Origin: Proteobacteria bacterium SG_bin6
GTDB lineage: Bacteria > Pseudomonadota > Alphaproteobacteria > Sphingomonadales > Sphingomonadaceae
Length of the DNA stretch: 64,000 nt
Assembly: GCA_002083435.1 (NCBI GenBank)
Contig: LWDJ01000027.1
Location: forward strand, 1-64,000
Direction: 5' to 3'
Shown here: positions 34,478 through 44,093 of the stretch, piece by piece
Numbering within the stretch: position 1 is the first letter of the stretch
Layout of the letters: every line of letters starts with the position of its first letter
Position numbers and translations under genes: made by a program
Notes under the pieces: model-generated
Database searches by the model: none
The model's input: only the letters and a program-made list of their open reading frames with translations
Told to the model about the DNA's origin: nothing

Positions 34478-37400
34478 CCTGCTCCCTCAGCTGAGAGACA
34501 ATCAGGCGCGGGCGAGCGCGCCCGATGGGCATGTGTGGCTCGCGGCTTCCGCCGGCACCGGCAAGACGCAGGTGCTGGCCGCGCGCGTCTATCGCTTGCT
34601 GCTGCGCGGCACCGATCCGGGGGCGATCCTGTGCCTCACCTTCACCAAGGCCGGTGCGGCGGAGATGGCGGCGCGGATCAGTGCCCGGCTCGCCGCCTGG
34701 GTGCGGATGCCCGAGCCGGACCTGAAGAAGGATCTGTTCGCGCTGGGGGAGGACCATAATGACCCGGCGCTCGTCGCCCGGGCGCGGGTGCTGTTCGCCA
34801 AGCTGCTCGACGCGCCGGGGGGAGGCCTACGCATCCAGACCATCCACGGCTTCTGCCAGGCCTTGCTATCCACCTTTCCGCTCGAGGCGGAGCTGGTGCC
34901 GGGCTTCCGCCCGATCGAGGGGCGTGAGGAAGCGGTGCTCGCGCGCGAAACGCTGGCCGAGCTGCTGGTAACGGCGGAGCGTGAGGGGCGGCTAGGGCTG
35001 ATCGATGCGGTCGGTGCGCTTAGCCTGCGGCTGGGCGAGGGGGGCGCCGAGGATTTCCTGCGCGCCTGTGCCCACGCGCAAAGCGCGCTCGCCGGGCTGC
35101 CTGGGCTGAAACCCTATGTGCGGCGGATGCTCGATCTGCCGCTTGGCGATCTGGACGAGGCGCTGGCCGAGGCGTGCGCCGATGATCGCTTTGACGTCGG
35201 CGGGCTGAAGCGCATTGCCGCCGCGAACCGCGCTTGGGGTACGGCGCAGGGCCAGGATCATGCGGACCGCGCCGACCATTGGCTCGCCGTCGCGCCGGCG
35301 GCGCGGGTGGAACTGCTCGACGAACTGAAGGGCATCGCTTTCACCGGCAAAGGCGAACCCCGCAAATATTCCGCCAAGCTGCTCGCCCACGACCCCGATT
35401 ATGCCGAGCTTGCGATCGCGCTGGGCAAGCGCTGCGCCGTGTTGATCGCGACTGTCGAACGCGCACGCTATGCCGATCTGCTGGCCGCCGGGCTGGAGGC
35501 GGGGCGTGCTTATGCCGATGCCTATGCCGCCGCCAAAAGATCGCGCGGGCTGGTCGATTTCGAGGATTTGATCCAGGCAACCGTCGCGCTGCTCGATCAG
35601 CCGGGGATCAGCGAATGGGTGCGCTACAAGCTCGATCTCTCGACCGAGCATATCCTAGTCGACGAGGCGCAGGATACGAATATGGCGCAGTGGCGCATCA
35701 TCGCCGCGATGGCCGCCGAATTCTTCGCCGGCGAGGGCACGCGGCCGCATCGCACGCTGTTCGTGGTGGGTGATTACAAGCAAGCGATCTTTGGCTTTCA
35801 GGGCACCGATCCGGTGAATTTCGCCGCCGCCGAGCGGGGCTTCGGTGCGCAGGCGTTGGCGGCATACGATAAGGATTTAGGGCTAGGGACGCCCTGGCGG
35901 CGGCTGTCGCTCACGCATAGTTTCCGCTCGACCCGCCCGATCCTGGAATTCGTGGACGCCGCGATCGACGCGCTGCCGCCGCCCGGCATGGGCCTGATGG
36001 CGTCGCGTGAACCACATGCGAGCGAAGTGCCGGGGGCCGGCGTCGTCGAACTCTGGCCCCCTGTCACCGGCGAGGAGGAAGTGGCCGGCGAGGAGGAATG
36101 GCTGGGCGACCATGTTCGCGCGCTCGCGACGCGGATCGCGAGGCGGATCAAGGCGTGGCTCGATCCGGCCGATCCGTTGCTGCTCGGTGCTAAGGGACGG
36201 GCGCTCGAGGCAGGTGACGTCATGGTGCTGGTCAAACGCCGGGGCGAACTGGCCGCGCTGATCGTCGCGCGGCTTTATGCCGAGGGCGTGCCGGTCGCGG
36301 GCGTCGATCGGTTGCGGCTTAATGCGCCGCTGGCGGTGCAGGATCTGCTCGCGGCTTTGCGCTTCGCGCTCCAGCCGGGGGACGATCTCGCGCTCGCGTC
36401 GCTGCTGGTGTCGCCGCTGATCGGCTGGAGCCAGGAGGAGCTGCTTGCCGCCGCGGCGCCGCGCCGGGCCGGCCTGTGGCGGCATTTGCGCGCGACCCAG
36501 AGCGACGAGCGGCTCGCGCCACTCTATGATCTGCTCGGCCGCGCCGATCTGGCGACGCCCTATCAGCTGCTCGAGCATCTTCTTGCCGGTCCGCTCGACG
36601 GGCGACGCAAGTTGCTGCGCCGGCTGGGGGCGGAGGCACGCGATCCGATCGACGAGCTGCTCGCCGCCGCGCTCGATTTCGAGGCGCTGGCGACGCCGAC
36701 ACTCCAGGCCTTCCTCGACTGGTTCGATCGCGGCGAGGTTGAAATCAAGCGCGAGGCCGAGGGCGGCGGCGGCGCGGTGCGGGTGATGACCGCGCACGGC
36801 GCCAAGGGGCTGCAGGCGCCGCTGGTGATCCTGGCCGACGCCTGCGCCGATCCCGCCACCGCGCCGCGATCGCTGCTGCAATGGGAGCCGGAACAGGGCA
36901 TCCGCTTCCCGATCCTGCGCCCACGCGCGGCGGAGAAGAGCGGGCCGCTGGTCGGCTTGGTCGATCAGGCGGCGCGGCGCGAACTGGAGGAGCATTGGCG
37001 GTTGTTCTACGTCGCCGCCACCCGTGCCGAGGAGCATCTCGTCATCACCGGCAGCCTGGGGCCGCGCGCGCAGGGCGTGCCGCCCGCCGCGAGCTGGTAT
37101 GCCGCCGCCGACAAGGCGTTCACCACGCTGGGCGTCGCCGGGCAGGGCGAGCGCCGCTTTCACGGCCATGTGCCGCAGCTGCCACGCGCGCCCAAGAAGC
37201 GGTCAGACGCTCCCGCGCCGCCGCCACCGCTGCCGGACTGGATACGAGCTCCGGCGCCGGTCGAGGCCCGCCCGCCGCGGCCGCTCGCCCCTTCCTCGCT
37301 CGGCCCCGATGCCGCGAGCGATCCACCGCCGACCCCGGCGCTGCGCGCCGCCGCCGAGCGCGGCCGATTGGTCCATGCGCTGTTCGAGCGGTTGCCGGTA

Positions 37401-37883
37401 CTGCCGCGCGAGGCGCGCCAAGCCGCGGCGCTCGCCTGGCTTGCCACCGCCGCGCCCGAACCCGCCGAGGCCGAGCGCGCGGCGATCGTGGCGGATGTTT
37501 GCGCGGTGCTCGATACCCCCGATTGGGCGCCGCTCTTCGCCCCCGAAACGCTCGCCGAGGCGCCGATCGCGGCGGTGATCGGCGAAGGGCTGGTCGTCTC
37601 GGGCACGGTCGATCGCCTGCTGGTGCTGCCCGATCGCGTCCGGCTGGTGGACTTCAAGACCAGCCGCCGCGCGCCCGCCAGCCTCGACGAAATTCCGTGC
37701 TATCATCTGCGGCAGATGGCCGCTTATGCTGCGGCACTCGCGGTTATTTTTCCGGGCCGTACGATCGAGGCAGGGCTGCTCTATACCGCCGCGCCGCGCC
37801 TGTTCACGCTCGATGCGGCGACGCTTGCGGGGCACAAGCCCGGCTTGGTGCCGCCCGAGCAAAGCTTGGCCCCCGTGCCTTGA
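34467..37883 (+). CDS. addA: Double-strand break repair helicase AddA
   Basis: A 1138-residue UvrD/Rep-family helicase with a C-terminal nuclease. Walker A is AASAGTGKT (Lys33), Walker B is VDEAQDTN (from Asp399), and VMTAHGAKGLQAPLVIL (motif V) and YVAATRAEEHL (motif VI) are all intact. The RecB-like nuclease has LVDFKTSR (Asp1062, Lys1064). It forms a heterodimer with AddB, encoded just upstream and overlapping. It processes double-strand ends and degrades linear foreign DNA. Confidence 0.96.
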   Translation: MAANLLPQLRDNQARASAPDGHVWLAASAGTGKTQVLAARVYRLLLRGTDPGAILCLTFTKAGAAEMAARISARLAAWVRMPEPDLKKDLFALGEDHNDPALVARARVLFAKLLDAPGGGLRIQTIHGFCQALLSTFPLEAELVPGFRPIEGREEAVLARETLAELLVTAEREGRLGLIDAVGALSLRLGEGGAEDFLRACAHAQSALAGLPGLKPYVRRMLDLPLGDLDEALAEACADDRFDVGGLKRIAAANRAWGTAQGQDHADRADHWLAVAPAARVELLDELKGIAFTGKGEPRKYSAKLLAHDPDYAELAIALGKRCAVLIATVERARYADLLAAGLEAGRAYADAYAAAKRSRGLVDFEDLIQATVALLDQPGISEWVRYKLDLSTEHILVDEAQDTNMAQWRIIAAMAAEFFAGEGTRPHRTLFVVGDYKQAIFGFQGTDPVNFAAAERGFGAQALAAYDKDLGLGTPWRRLSLTHSFRSTRPILEFVDAAIDALPPPGMGLMASREPHASEVPGAGVVELWPPVTGEEEVAGEEEWLGDHVRALATRIARRIKAWLDPADPLLLGAKGRALEAGDVMVLVKRRGELAALIVARLYAEGVPVAGVDRLRLNAPLAVQDLLAALRFALQPGDDLALASLLVSPLIGWSQEELLAAAAPRRAGLWRHLRATQSDERLAPLYDLLGRADLATPYQLLEHLLAGPLDGRRKLLRRLGAEARDPIDELLAAALDFEALATPTLQAFLDWFDRGEVEIKREAEGGGGAVRVMTAHGAKGLQAPLVILADACADPATAPRSLLQWEPEQGIRFPILRPRAAEKSGPLVGLVDQAARRELEEHWRLFYVAATRAEEHLVITGSLGPRAQGVPPAASWYAAADKAFTTLGVAGQGERRFHGHVPQLPRAPKKRSDAPAPPPPLPDWIRAPAPVEARPPRPLAPSSLGPDAASDPPPTPALRAAAERGRLVHALFERLPVLPREARQAAALAWLATAAPEPAEAERAAIVADVCAVLDTPDWAPLFAPETLAEAPIAAVIGEGLVVSGTVDRLLVLPDRVRLVDFKTSRRAPASLDEIPCYHLRQMAAYAAALAVIFPGRTIEAGLLYTAAPRLFTLDAATLAGHKPGLVPPEQSLAPVP

Positions 37884-37945
37884 GCCCGCGTAACCGCCCG
37901 CCTAACTTCCCGCGTAATGACGATCAGTTGAAGGAGTCTCGAACC

Positions 37946-38269
37946 ATGGCGACCAAGGCAATCAGCGATACCAGCTTTACCGACGACGTGCTCAGCGCCG
38001 ACAAGCCCGTGCTCGTCGATTTCTGGGCGGACTGGTGCGGACCGTGCAAGATGATCGCGCCCGCACTGGAAGAGCTTTCGGACGAGCTCGCCGATCAGGT
38101 GACGATCACCAAGGCGAATCTTGACGACGCGCCCGATTCGGCGGCGAAATATGGCATCCGCACGATCCCGAATCTGGTGCTGTTCAAGAATGGCGAGGAA
38201 GTCGCCCGCTTTAGCCGCGCGGCGCCGAAGGGTCAGCTGAAGGCGTGGCTGGAAGGCGCGCTGGCGTAA
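37946..38269 (+). CDS. trxA: Thioredoxin
   Basis: A 107-residue thioredoxin with the classical active site WCGPCKM (Cys31, Cys34), the buried DFWADWC strand and the cis-proline loop TIPNLVLFKNGE. It reduces protein disulfides and peroxiredoxins using TrxB. It follows addA by 62 bases with its own AAGGAG ribosome-binding site, the common position of trxA in alphaproteobacteria. Confidence 0.97.
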   Translation: MATKAISDTSFTDDVLSADKPVLVDFWADWCGPCKMIAPALEELSDELADQVTITKANLDDAPDSAAKYGIRTIPNLVLFKNGEEVARFSRAAPKGQLKAWLEGALA

Positions 38270-38312
38270 GATCGTAATGCTTTGCCGCCACCTCGCCATG
38301 ATGCGGGGCGGC

Positions 38313-38329
38313 GGCCGGATGCTCCGGCC
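38313..38329. terminator. Hairpin between convergent trxA and argJ
   Basis: A perfect seven-base stem (GGCCGGA / TCCGGCC) with a three-base loop lies inside a longer G+C-rich imperfect stem. It sits in the 89 bases between the two converging stops and could serve both strands. No T-tract. Confidence 0.5.
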
Positions 38330-38358
38330 TGCGCCGCACCTCAAGAGAAGCGTTGCGG

Positions 38359-39582
38359 TCAGCTTCGATAATCGGCGTTGATGCTGATATAGCCGTGGGT
38401 CAGGTCGCACGTCCAAACCGTCGCGCGGCCCTCGCCCAGGCCCAGGTCGACGCCGATGTCGATCTCGCCGCCCTGCAGATGCGCGGCGACCGGGGCCTCG
38501 TCATAACCCTCGACCACCATGCCGCCGCGCGCGACTTCGGTGTCGCCGAAGCGGATGCTGAGCAGGTCGCGTTCGGCGGGTTCGCCGGCCTTGCCGACCG
38601 CCATCACGACGCGGCCCCAATTGGCGTCCTCGCCGGCGATTGCCGTCTTCACGAGCGGGGAATTGGCGATGGCGAGGCCGATGCGGCGCGCGCTGGCGTC
38701 GCTCTCGGCGCCACTCACCGCGACGGTGATGAACTTGCGCGCGCCTTCGCCGTCGCGCACCACCAGTTGCGCGAGTATGCGGCAGAGATCGCCTAGCGCC
38801 GCGCGGAAGGCATCGGCGCCGCTGCTGTCGTGATCGCGCAGCACGGCGTTGCCCGCCGCGCCGGTCGCGAAGGCAAGCACGGTGTCGCTCGTCGACGTGT
38901 CGCCATCGACGGTGATACAATTGAATGTCGCGTCGCTGGCGTCGCGCAGCGCGGCGTGGAGAAAAGCGGGCTCTGCGGCCGCGTCGGTGAAGATGAAGCC
39001 CAGCATTGTCGCCATATCGGGCGCGATCATCCCCGATCCCTTGATAATGCCGACAAGCGTCACGATCCGGCCGTCGACCACGGCCTGGGTCATGGCACCC
39101 TTGGCGAAAGTGTCGGTGGTGCCGATCGCCTCGGCAGCTGCTTGCCACGACGCCTCGGGCGTGGCGAAGGCGGCCGCGAGCCCACTCTCGGCCTTGTCGA
39201 TCGGCAGCGGCACGCCGATCACGCCGGTCGAAGCGACGAACACGTCCGAGGGCTGACAGCCAAGTTCCCGCGCCACGCGCGCCGCGATCGCCTCGACGGC
39301 AGCGCGGCCGCGATTGCCGGTGAAGGCGTTGGCGTTCCCGGCATTCACCACTAGCGCCCGCGCCCGACCCAGCGGCAGCGCCGAGCGGCACCATTCGACC
39401 TCGGGGGAGGGGCAGCGGCTACGCGTGAGCACGCCGGCGACGCTTGTGCCCTCGGCCAAGGTCGCCAGCGTCAAGTCGGCGCGCTCCCAAGGCTTGTAGC
39501 CCGCGCGCGACACGCGCAGCGCGACGCCACCGATCCGCGGCAACGCGGGAAAGGGCCGGGCGAGCGGGGAGGGGTGTGACAT
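38359..39582 (-). CDS. argJ: Bifunctional ornithine acetyltransferase / N-acetylglutamate synthase ArgJ
   Basis: A 407-residue proenzyme of the cyclic arginine pathway, moving the acetyl group from N-acetylornithine to glutamate. LVVNAGNANAFTG and the GTTDTFAKGA segment are family hallmarks. KGSGMIAPDMATML holds the autocleavage site: Ala191-Thr192 is cut and Thr192 becomes the nucleophile. The frame opens at 39618, but ATG 39582 has AAAGGA at the right spacing. Transcribed alone. Confidence 0.96.
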   Translation of the reverse strand: MSHPSPLARPFPALPRIGGVALRVSRAGYKPWERADLTLATLAEGTSVAGVLTRSRCPSPEVEWCRSALPLGRARALVVNAGNANAFTGNRGRAAVEAIAARVARELGCQPSDVFVASTGVIGVPLPIDKAESGLAAAFATPEASWQAAAEAIGTTDTFAKGAMTQAVVDGRIVTLVGIIKGSGMIAPDMATMLGFIFTDAAAEPAFLHAALRDASDATFNCITVDGDTSTSDTVLAFATGAAGNAVLRDHDSSGADAFRAALGDLCRILAQLVVRDGEGARKFITVAVSGAESDASARRIGLAIANSPLVKTAIAGEDANWGRVVMAVGKAGEPAERDLLSIRFGDTEVARGGMVVEGYDEAPVAAHLQGGEIDIGVDLGLGEGRATVWTCDLTHGYISINADYRS

Positions 39583-39632
39583 GGGCATCCTTTGGGCTAA
39601 GCTGGCGCGCGCAAGCAAAAAGGGGCGTTAGC

Positions 39633-40226
39633 GTGGTGGCGGTTGAAGGCAAGATCGTGTTGATGGCGCTGGCGGCGATGCTGGCCCAACCGGCATTGGC
39701 CGAGCTGCAGGCAAAGCCCGCCGGTGCCACGCCGGCTATGTCAGCCGCTTCCCCGGCGAGGGCCGGGGCCCCGTCGCGCGCCAGGCGTCATGGCAGCGTG
39801 ACCAAAGCCCCCGCTGCACCACTGGACCCCGCCGCGCGCCGAGGAAGTGAACAAAGTTTGCCAGCGAAGGTGCCCAGTCCCGAAGCAGCAGCGACCCCGG
39901 CGCCGGCATCGGCCGGCACCCCGCCAGAACCCGTGGGAAGCGTCGCCGAATGGTTCCCCGCCGACGCCTATCCGCCGCAGGCCCGCGCCAAATCGCAGGA
40001 GGGGCTGACGGTATATGCCGTGGAGCTCGATCCCCGTGGCCGGATCATGCGGTGCAATGTCGTTCAATCCTCGGGATCGGACCTGCTCGATTCGACCACC
40101 TGCACGCTGGTGATCTCGAACGGCCGCTTTCGCCCGGCGCGCGATGCGGCGGGCAAATCGGTCGCTGGCCGCTACCAGGGGTCGATGCGCTGGAAACTGG
40201 TGGAAGGCCCAGCTAGCGAGGAATAG
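39633..40226 (+). CDS. Secreted TonB C-terminal-like domain protein
   Basis: A 197-residue protein. A signal peptide (KIVLMALAAMLAQPALA) precedes a roughly 85-residue Ala/Pro-rich, probably disordered region. The C-terminal domain (about 105-190) fits the TonB C-terminal fold: YPPQARAKSQEGLTVYAVELDPRGRI and the LLDSTTCTLVISNGRFRPARD segment, with two cysteines (MRCNVV and TTCTL) that may pair. There is no N-terminal anchor like that of TonB, so the domain is probably free in the periplasm. Two adjacent GTG codons (39633, 39636) are possible starts. Divergent from argJ. Confidence 0.78.
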   Translation: MVAVEGKIVLMALAAMLAQPALAELQAKPAGATPAMSAASPARAGAPSRARRHGSVTKAPAAPLDPAARRGSEQSLPAKVPSPEAAATPAPASAGTPPEPVGSVAEWFPADAYPPQARAKSQEGLTVYAVELDPRGRIMRCNVVQSSGSDLLDSTTCTLVISNGRFRPARDAAGKSVAGRYQGSMRWKLVEGPASEE

Positions 40227-40285
40227 TGGACGTTTCGCCCGCAAATGCCTATGTCGCCGACCATCGCCTGTTTAAACGGAACGAA

Positions 40286-40546
40286 GTGCCCCGCGTGACC
40301 TTGTTGCTGCTCTTGTCGGCGTTGCTTTCGGCCTTTGGCGGCGGGGTCGCCCCGGCGCGGTCGGTCGCGCCCGCACAAGTCGCGCAGGTGGCGGTCGTCG
40401 CCGAGGCTGCTCTGCCGCGCGTCACGGCGTCGATCCGTTCGGTTCAGCCGCGTGCCTCGCGGCCGCCGCTCACGCCTCAGGCAAGCGCGGCGCCGGTCGC
40501 CCTGCTGCCGATCGAGCCGCACTGGGCCTGGCGTCGGCGCGAATAG
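40286..40546 (+). CDS. Small secreted protein, hypothetical
   Basis: An 86-residue frame from a GTG at 40286 (the frame opens at 40226; a GTG at 40295 is also possible). It starts with a strong signal-like segment (VTLLLLLSALLSAFGGG) and continues in Ala/Pro/Arg-rich sequence to PIEPHWAWRRRE. There is no recognisable domain. It lies between the TonB-C domain protein and secA on the same strand, 76 bases before secA. It is probably a sphingomonad-type orphan, but may be spurious. Confidence 0.45.
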   Translation: MPRVTLLLLLSALLSAFGGGVAPARSVAPAQVAQVAVVAEAALPRVTASIRSVQPRASRPPLTPQASAAPVALLPIEPHWAWRRRE

Positions 40547-40622
40547 CGCGCGCCTTCCTCGCTTCCCGCCCGATTTTAGCGCGGTGCCGCTGGCCGCGCC
40601 GGTTTTGCCATAGGAAATCATG

Positions 40623-43364
40623 ATGTTCGGCAGCCTTGCCAAGACTTTGTTCGGTTCGTCCAACGATCGCTACGTCAAATCCCTCCAGCCGCTGGTTGCC
40701 AAGATCAACGCGCTCGAGCCCCAGCTTCAGGCAATGGACGACGCGACACTCGCCGCGCAGACGCTGCGTTTCCGCGAGCGACTGGCGGCGGGCGAAGCGC
40801 TTGACGCGCTGCTGCCCGAAGCCTTCGCCACGGTGCGCGAGGCGGCGCGGCGCACGCTCGGCCAGCGCCATTACGACGTGCAGCTGATCGGCGGCATCGT
40901 CCTTCACCGCGGCGAAATCGCCGAGATGCGCACCGGCGAGGGCAAGACGCTGGTGGCGACGCTCGCCACCTATTTGAACGCGCTGCCCGGCACGGGCGTG
41001 CATGTCGTGACGGTGAACGACTATCTCGCCCAGCGCGATGCCGACTGGATGGGGCAGGTCTATCGCTTCCTGGGGCTGACCGTAGGGGTGATCGTCCCCA
41101 ATCTCACCGACGAACAGCGCCGCGAGGCCTATCACAGCGACATCACCTACGGCACGAACAACGAGTTCGGCTTCGACTATCTGCGCGACAACATGAAATA
41201 TGATCGCGAATCGATGGTGCAGCGTCGGTTCAACTTCGCGATCGTCGACGAAGTCGACTCGATCCTGATCGACGAAGCGCGCACGCCGCTGATCATCTCC
41301 GGCCCCACCGACGACAAGACCGACCTGTATCTCGCGGTCGATGCGATCGTGAAGCAGTTGGTGCCCGCCGATTACGACTTCGACGAGAAGCAGCGCTCGA
41401 TCATCCTGACCGAGGACGGCACCGAAAAGGCCGAGCGCCTGCTGGAGGGCGCGGGGCTGCTCGAAGGCAGCAACCTCTATGATTTCGAGAATACCCAGGT
41501 CGTCCATCACCTGAACCAGGCGCTGCGCGCGAATGTGATGTTCAAGCGCGACACCGATTATATCGTGAAGGACGGCAAGGTCGTCATCATCGACGAATTC
41601 ACCGGGCGCATGATGGACGGCCGCCGCTGGTCCGATGGCCTGCACCAGGCGGTCGAAGCGAAGGAAGGCGTGAATATCGAGCCCGAGAACCAGACGCTCG
41701 CCTCGATCACTTTCCAGAATTATTTCCGTATGTATCCCAAGCTCGGCGGCATGACCGGCACGGCCGCGACCGAGGCTTCCGAATTCTACGACATCTACAA
41801 GATGAACGTCGTCACCATTCCGACCAACGTGCCGGTGCAGCGCGTCGACGAGGAGGACGAATTCTACAAGGATACCCAGGACAAGTTCAAAGCCATCGCC
41901 AAGAAAATCCGCGAACATGCTGAACGCGGCCAGCCGGTGCTGGTCGGCACCGTCTCGATCGAAAAGTCCGAGCTGCTGTCCGAATTTCTCGAGCAGGAGG
42001 GGGTGCCGCACAAGGTGCTGAACGCCCGCTTCCACGAGATGGAGGCGCATATCGTCGCGCAGGCGGGCCGCAAGGGCGCGGTGACGATCGCGACCAACAT
42101 GGCCGGCCGCGGCACCGACATTCAGCTGGGCGGCAACGTCGAGTTCCGCGTCGCCGATGAACTCGCCGAAATGGCCGAGGCTGAGGAGCGTGAGGCCGCG
42201 ATCGCCCGGATCAAGGCGGAGGTGGCGGCGGAGAAGCAGGAAGTGCTCGCCGCCGGCGGGTTGTTCGTGCTCGGCACCGAGCGGCATGAAAGCCGCCGCA
42301 TCGACAATCAGCTACGCGGCCGTTCGGGGCGCCAGGGTGACCCCGGCCTCAGCCGCTTCTACCTTTGCCTTGAGGACGATCTGCTGCGTATCTTCGGGCC
42401 GGACACGATGTTCTCCAGGATGATGCGATCGAACCTTGGCGACGGCGAGGCGATCAGCTCCAAGTGGCTGTCGAAGGCGATCGAGACCGCGCAGAAGAAG
42501 GTCGAGGCGCGCAATTACGATATCCGCAAGCAGGTCGTCGAATATGATGACGTGATGAACGATCAGCGCAAGGTCGTCTATGAACAGCGCGCCGACATCA
42601 TGGACGCCGAGACGGTGGGCGATGTCGTCGCCGACATGCGCGCCGAAACGGTCAACGCGATCGTCGGCGAGGCATGCCCGGTCGGCAGCTATCCCGAGCA
42701 ATGGGACGTCGCCCGGCTCGCCGAGCGCGCGCGCGATCTGCTCGGCGTCGAGGCGCCGCTCGATGCGTGGCTGAAGGAGGAAGCGGTCGATCCCGAACTT
42801 ATCGAGGAACGGCTGCGCGACCTTGCCGACACGCATGTCGCCGGCAAGGCGAAGGAGCTGGAAGCGGCAACCTGGACGTCGATCGAAAAATCGATCCTGC
42901 TTCAGAATCTGGACCATCACTGGAAAGAGCATCTGTCGACTCTCGATGCGTTGCGCCAGGTCGTCCATCTGCGCGCCTATGCGCAGAAAACGCCGATCAA
43001 CGAGTATAAGCAGGAGGCGTTCGCCCTGTTCGAGCGGATGCTGAGCGCGATCCGCGAGGATGTCACCAAGACGCTGGCGCACGCGCAGTTCCAGTTCCAG
43101 GCGCCGCCTGAATTGCCGCCGCTCCCCGATTTCCTCACCAATCTGAGTGAGCTGGAAGCGCCGCTCGATCTCGATCCACAATCGTTGGGATTGGTGACGA
43201 CGCGGCTGGCGCCGGCGCCGTTGTTCGCGGCGGGCGGCGAAGCGGCGCTCGCCGAGCCGCTCAGCGACGATCCGGCCGAATGGGAAGGGCGGGTGAGCCG
43301 CAACGCCGCCTGTCCGTGTGGATCGGGCAAGAAGTACAAGCATTGCCACGGCGCGCTGGCTTAA
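40623..43364 (+). CDS. secA: Preprotein translocase ATPase SecA
   Basis: A 913-residue motor that drives preproteins through SecYEG. MRTGEGKTLVATL is Walker A (Lys108), VDEVDSILIDEARTPL Walker B, the preprotein cross-linking domain follows, VLVGTVSIEKSE and NMAGRGTDIQLGGN are in the second nucleotide domain, and WKEHLSTLDALR is in the scaffold helix. The C-terminus carries the SEC-C zinc motif (CPCGSGKKYKHCHG) that binds SecB and phospholipid. ATG 40623 is preferred over 40620 by spacing from AGGAAA. Confidence 0.97.
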   Translation: MFGSLAKTLFGSSNDRYVKSLQPLVAKINALEPQLQAMDDATLAAQTLRFRERLAAGEALDALLPEAFATVREAARRTLGQRHYDVQLIGGIVLHRGEIAEMRTGEGKTLVATLATYLNALPGTGVHVVTVNDYLAQRDADWMGQVYRFLGLTVGVIVPNLTDEQRREAYHSDITYGTNNEFGFDYLRDNMKYDRESMVQRRFNFAIVDEVDSILIDEARTPLIISGPTDDKTDLYLAVDAIVKQLVPADYDFDEKQRSIILTEDGTEKAERLLEGAGLLEGSNLYDFENTQVVHHLNQALRANVMFKRDTDYIVKDGKVVIIDEFTGRMMDGRRWSDGLHQAVEAKEGVNIEPENQTLASITFQNYFRMYPKLGGMTGTAATEASEFYDIYKMNVVTIPTNVPVQRVDEEDEFYKDTQDKFKAIAKKIREHAERGQPVLVGTVSIEKSELLSEFLEQEGVPHKVLNARFHEMEAHIVAQAGRKGAVTIATNMAGRGTDIQLGGNVEFRVADELAEMAEAEEREAAIARIKAEVAAEKQEVLAAGGLFVLGTERHESRRIDNQLRGRSGRQGDPGLSRFYLCLEDDLLRIFGPDTMFSRMMRSNLGDGEAISSKWLSKAIETAQKKVEARNYDIRKQVVEYDDVMNDQRKVVYEQRADIMDAETVGDVVADMRAETVNAIVGEACPVGSYPEQWDVARLAERARDLLGVEAPLDAWLKEEAVDPELIEERLRDLADTHVAGKAKELEAATWTSIEKSILLQNLDHHWKEHLSTLDALRQVVHLRAYAQKTPINEYKQEAFALFERMLSAIREDVTKTLAHAQFQFQAPPELPPLPDFLTNLSELEAPLDLDPQSLGLVTTRLAPAPLFAAGGEAALAEPLSDDPAEWEGRVSRNAACPCGSGKKYKHCHGALA

Positions 43365-43380
43365 GCCCGTGTTCCGTGCG

Positions 43381-43419
43381 AGGTTGGCCGGCGGCTCATC
43401 GTGTGCCGCCGGCCGACTT
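43381..43419. terminator. Bidirectional hairpin between secA and the convergent paralogue gene
   Basis: A ten-base perfect stem (GGCCGGCGGC, 43386-43395, with 43405-43414) extends to about fifteen pairs with G-U and A-T pairs outside. The loop is nine bases. It fills the gap between the secA stop and the stop of the minus-strand gene, so it can end both transcripts. Confidence 0.65.
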
Positions 43420-43421
43420 GC

Positions 43422-44048
43422 TCAGCTGGCGGTGGTGTTTTTCACTTTCGCCGCATATTCTTCGAAGTTTTTCTTGAAGACGATCGACAACTCTTCCAGC
43501 GCGGCGGTCGCATCTTCGTCCTTCTTCGGCGGGAAGAGCTTCAGGCCGTTGCCGCCCCAGGCCTTAAACTCGTAATCGATCTTCTGATCGTTGCCGAATT
43601 CGCGGAACAGGAACAGGGTCCGCGGCGAACGGCCATAAATCGCCGCCTTCTGATAGAAGACGTCGGCAACAATCAGCTCGTTATAGCAAGCCGCGCTGGA
43701 ATCGGCGCGGCGCGTCTTGACCTTGTTCATCGTCTTCCGCTCGATCGGCGTTTCGTGCCGCACGACGACCGTGCCAGCTGGCAGCTTCAGCAGCGCGTTG
43801 AGATCGAGCGCTTGCAACGCATCGAGCTGCGTCGGGCTGTCGAGCGCGCTCGCCATTTGCGCCTTGTTGTTGGCGTCTTTCTTCGAATTCAGCGCTCCCT
43901 CGATAAGGCCGCCGCCGAGCCAGCCGGTCGTGATCGAGGTCATGCGCTCCGCCGGCCAGATATGCAGCTCGCAAGGCGCTTGCTGCGCGAAGGCCGGCGT
44001 CGCGGCGGTGGCGGCCGCGATCGCGGCCAACGCGAGATAACGTTTCAT
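43422..44048 (-). CDS. Secreted protein of unknown function, paralogue 1
   Basis: A 208-residue exported protein. The signal peptide ends near AFAQ (residue 22). The mature protein starts with APCELHIWPAERM (Cys26) and has GGGLIEGALNS, AACYNELIVADVFYQ (Cys121), TLFLFREFG and GGNGLKLFPPK, ending in a charged helix (ALEELSIVFKKNFEEYAAK). It shares this pattern with the gene immediately upstream on the same strand, so they are tandem paralogues. Two conserved cysteines suggest one disulfide in the periplasm or outside. I do not recognise the family. The gene converges on secA. Confidence 0.82.
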   Translation of the reverse strand: MKRYLALAAIAAATAATPAFAQQAPCELHIWPAERMTSITTGWLGGGLIEGALNSKKDANNKAQMASALDSPTQLDALQALDLNALLKLPAGTVVVRHETPIERKTMNKVKTRRADSSAACYNELIVADVFYQKAAIYGRSPRTLFLFREFGNDQKIDYEFKAWGGNGLKLFPPKKDEDATAALEELSIVFKKNFEEYAAKVKNTTAS

Positions 44049-44093
44049 CGATTTCCCCCTTGATTGATGCGCTCCAAACCGTGTGATGCACGC

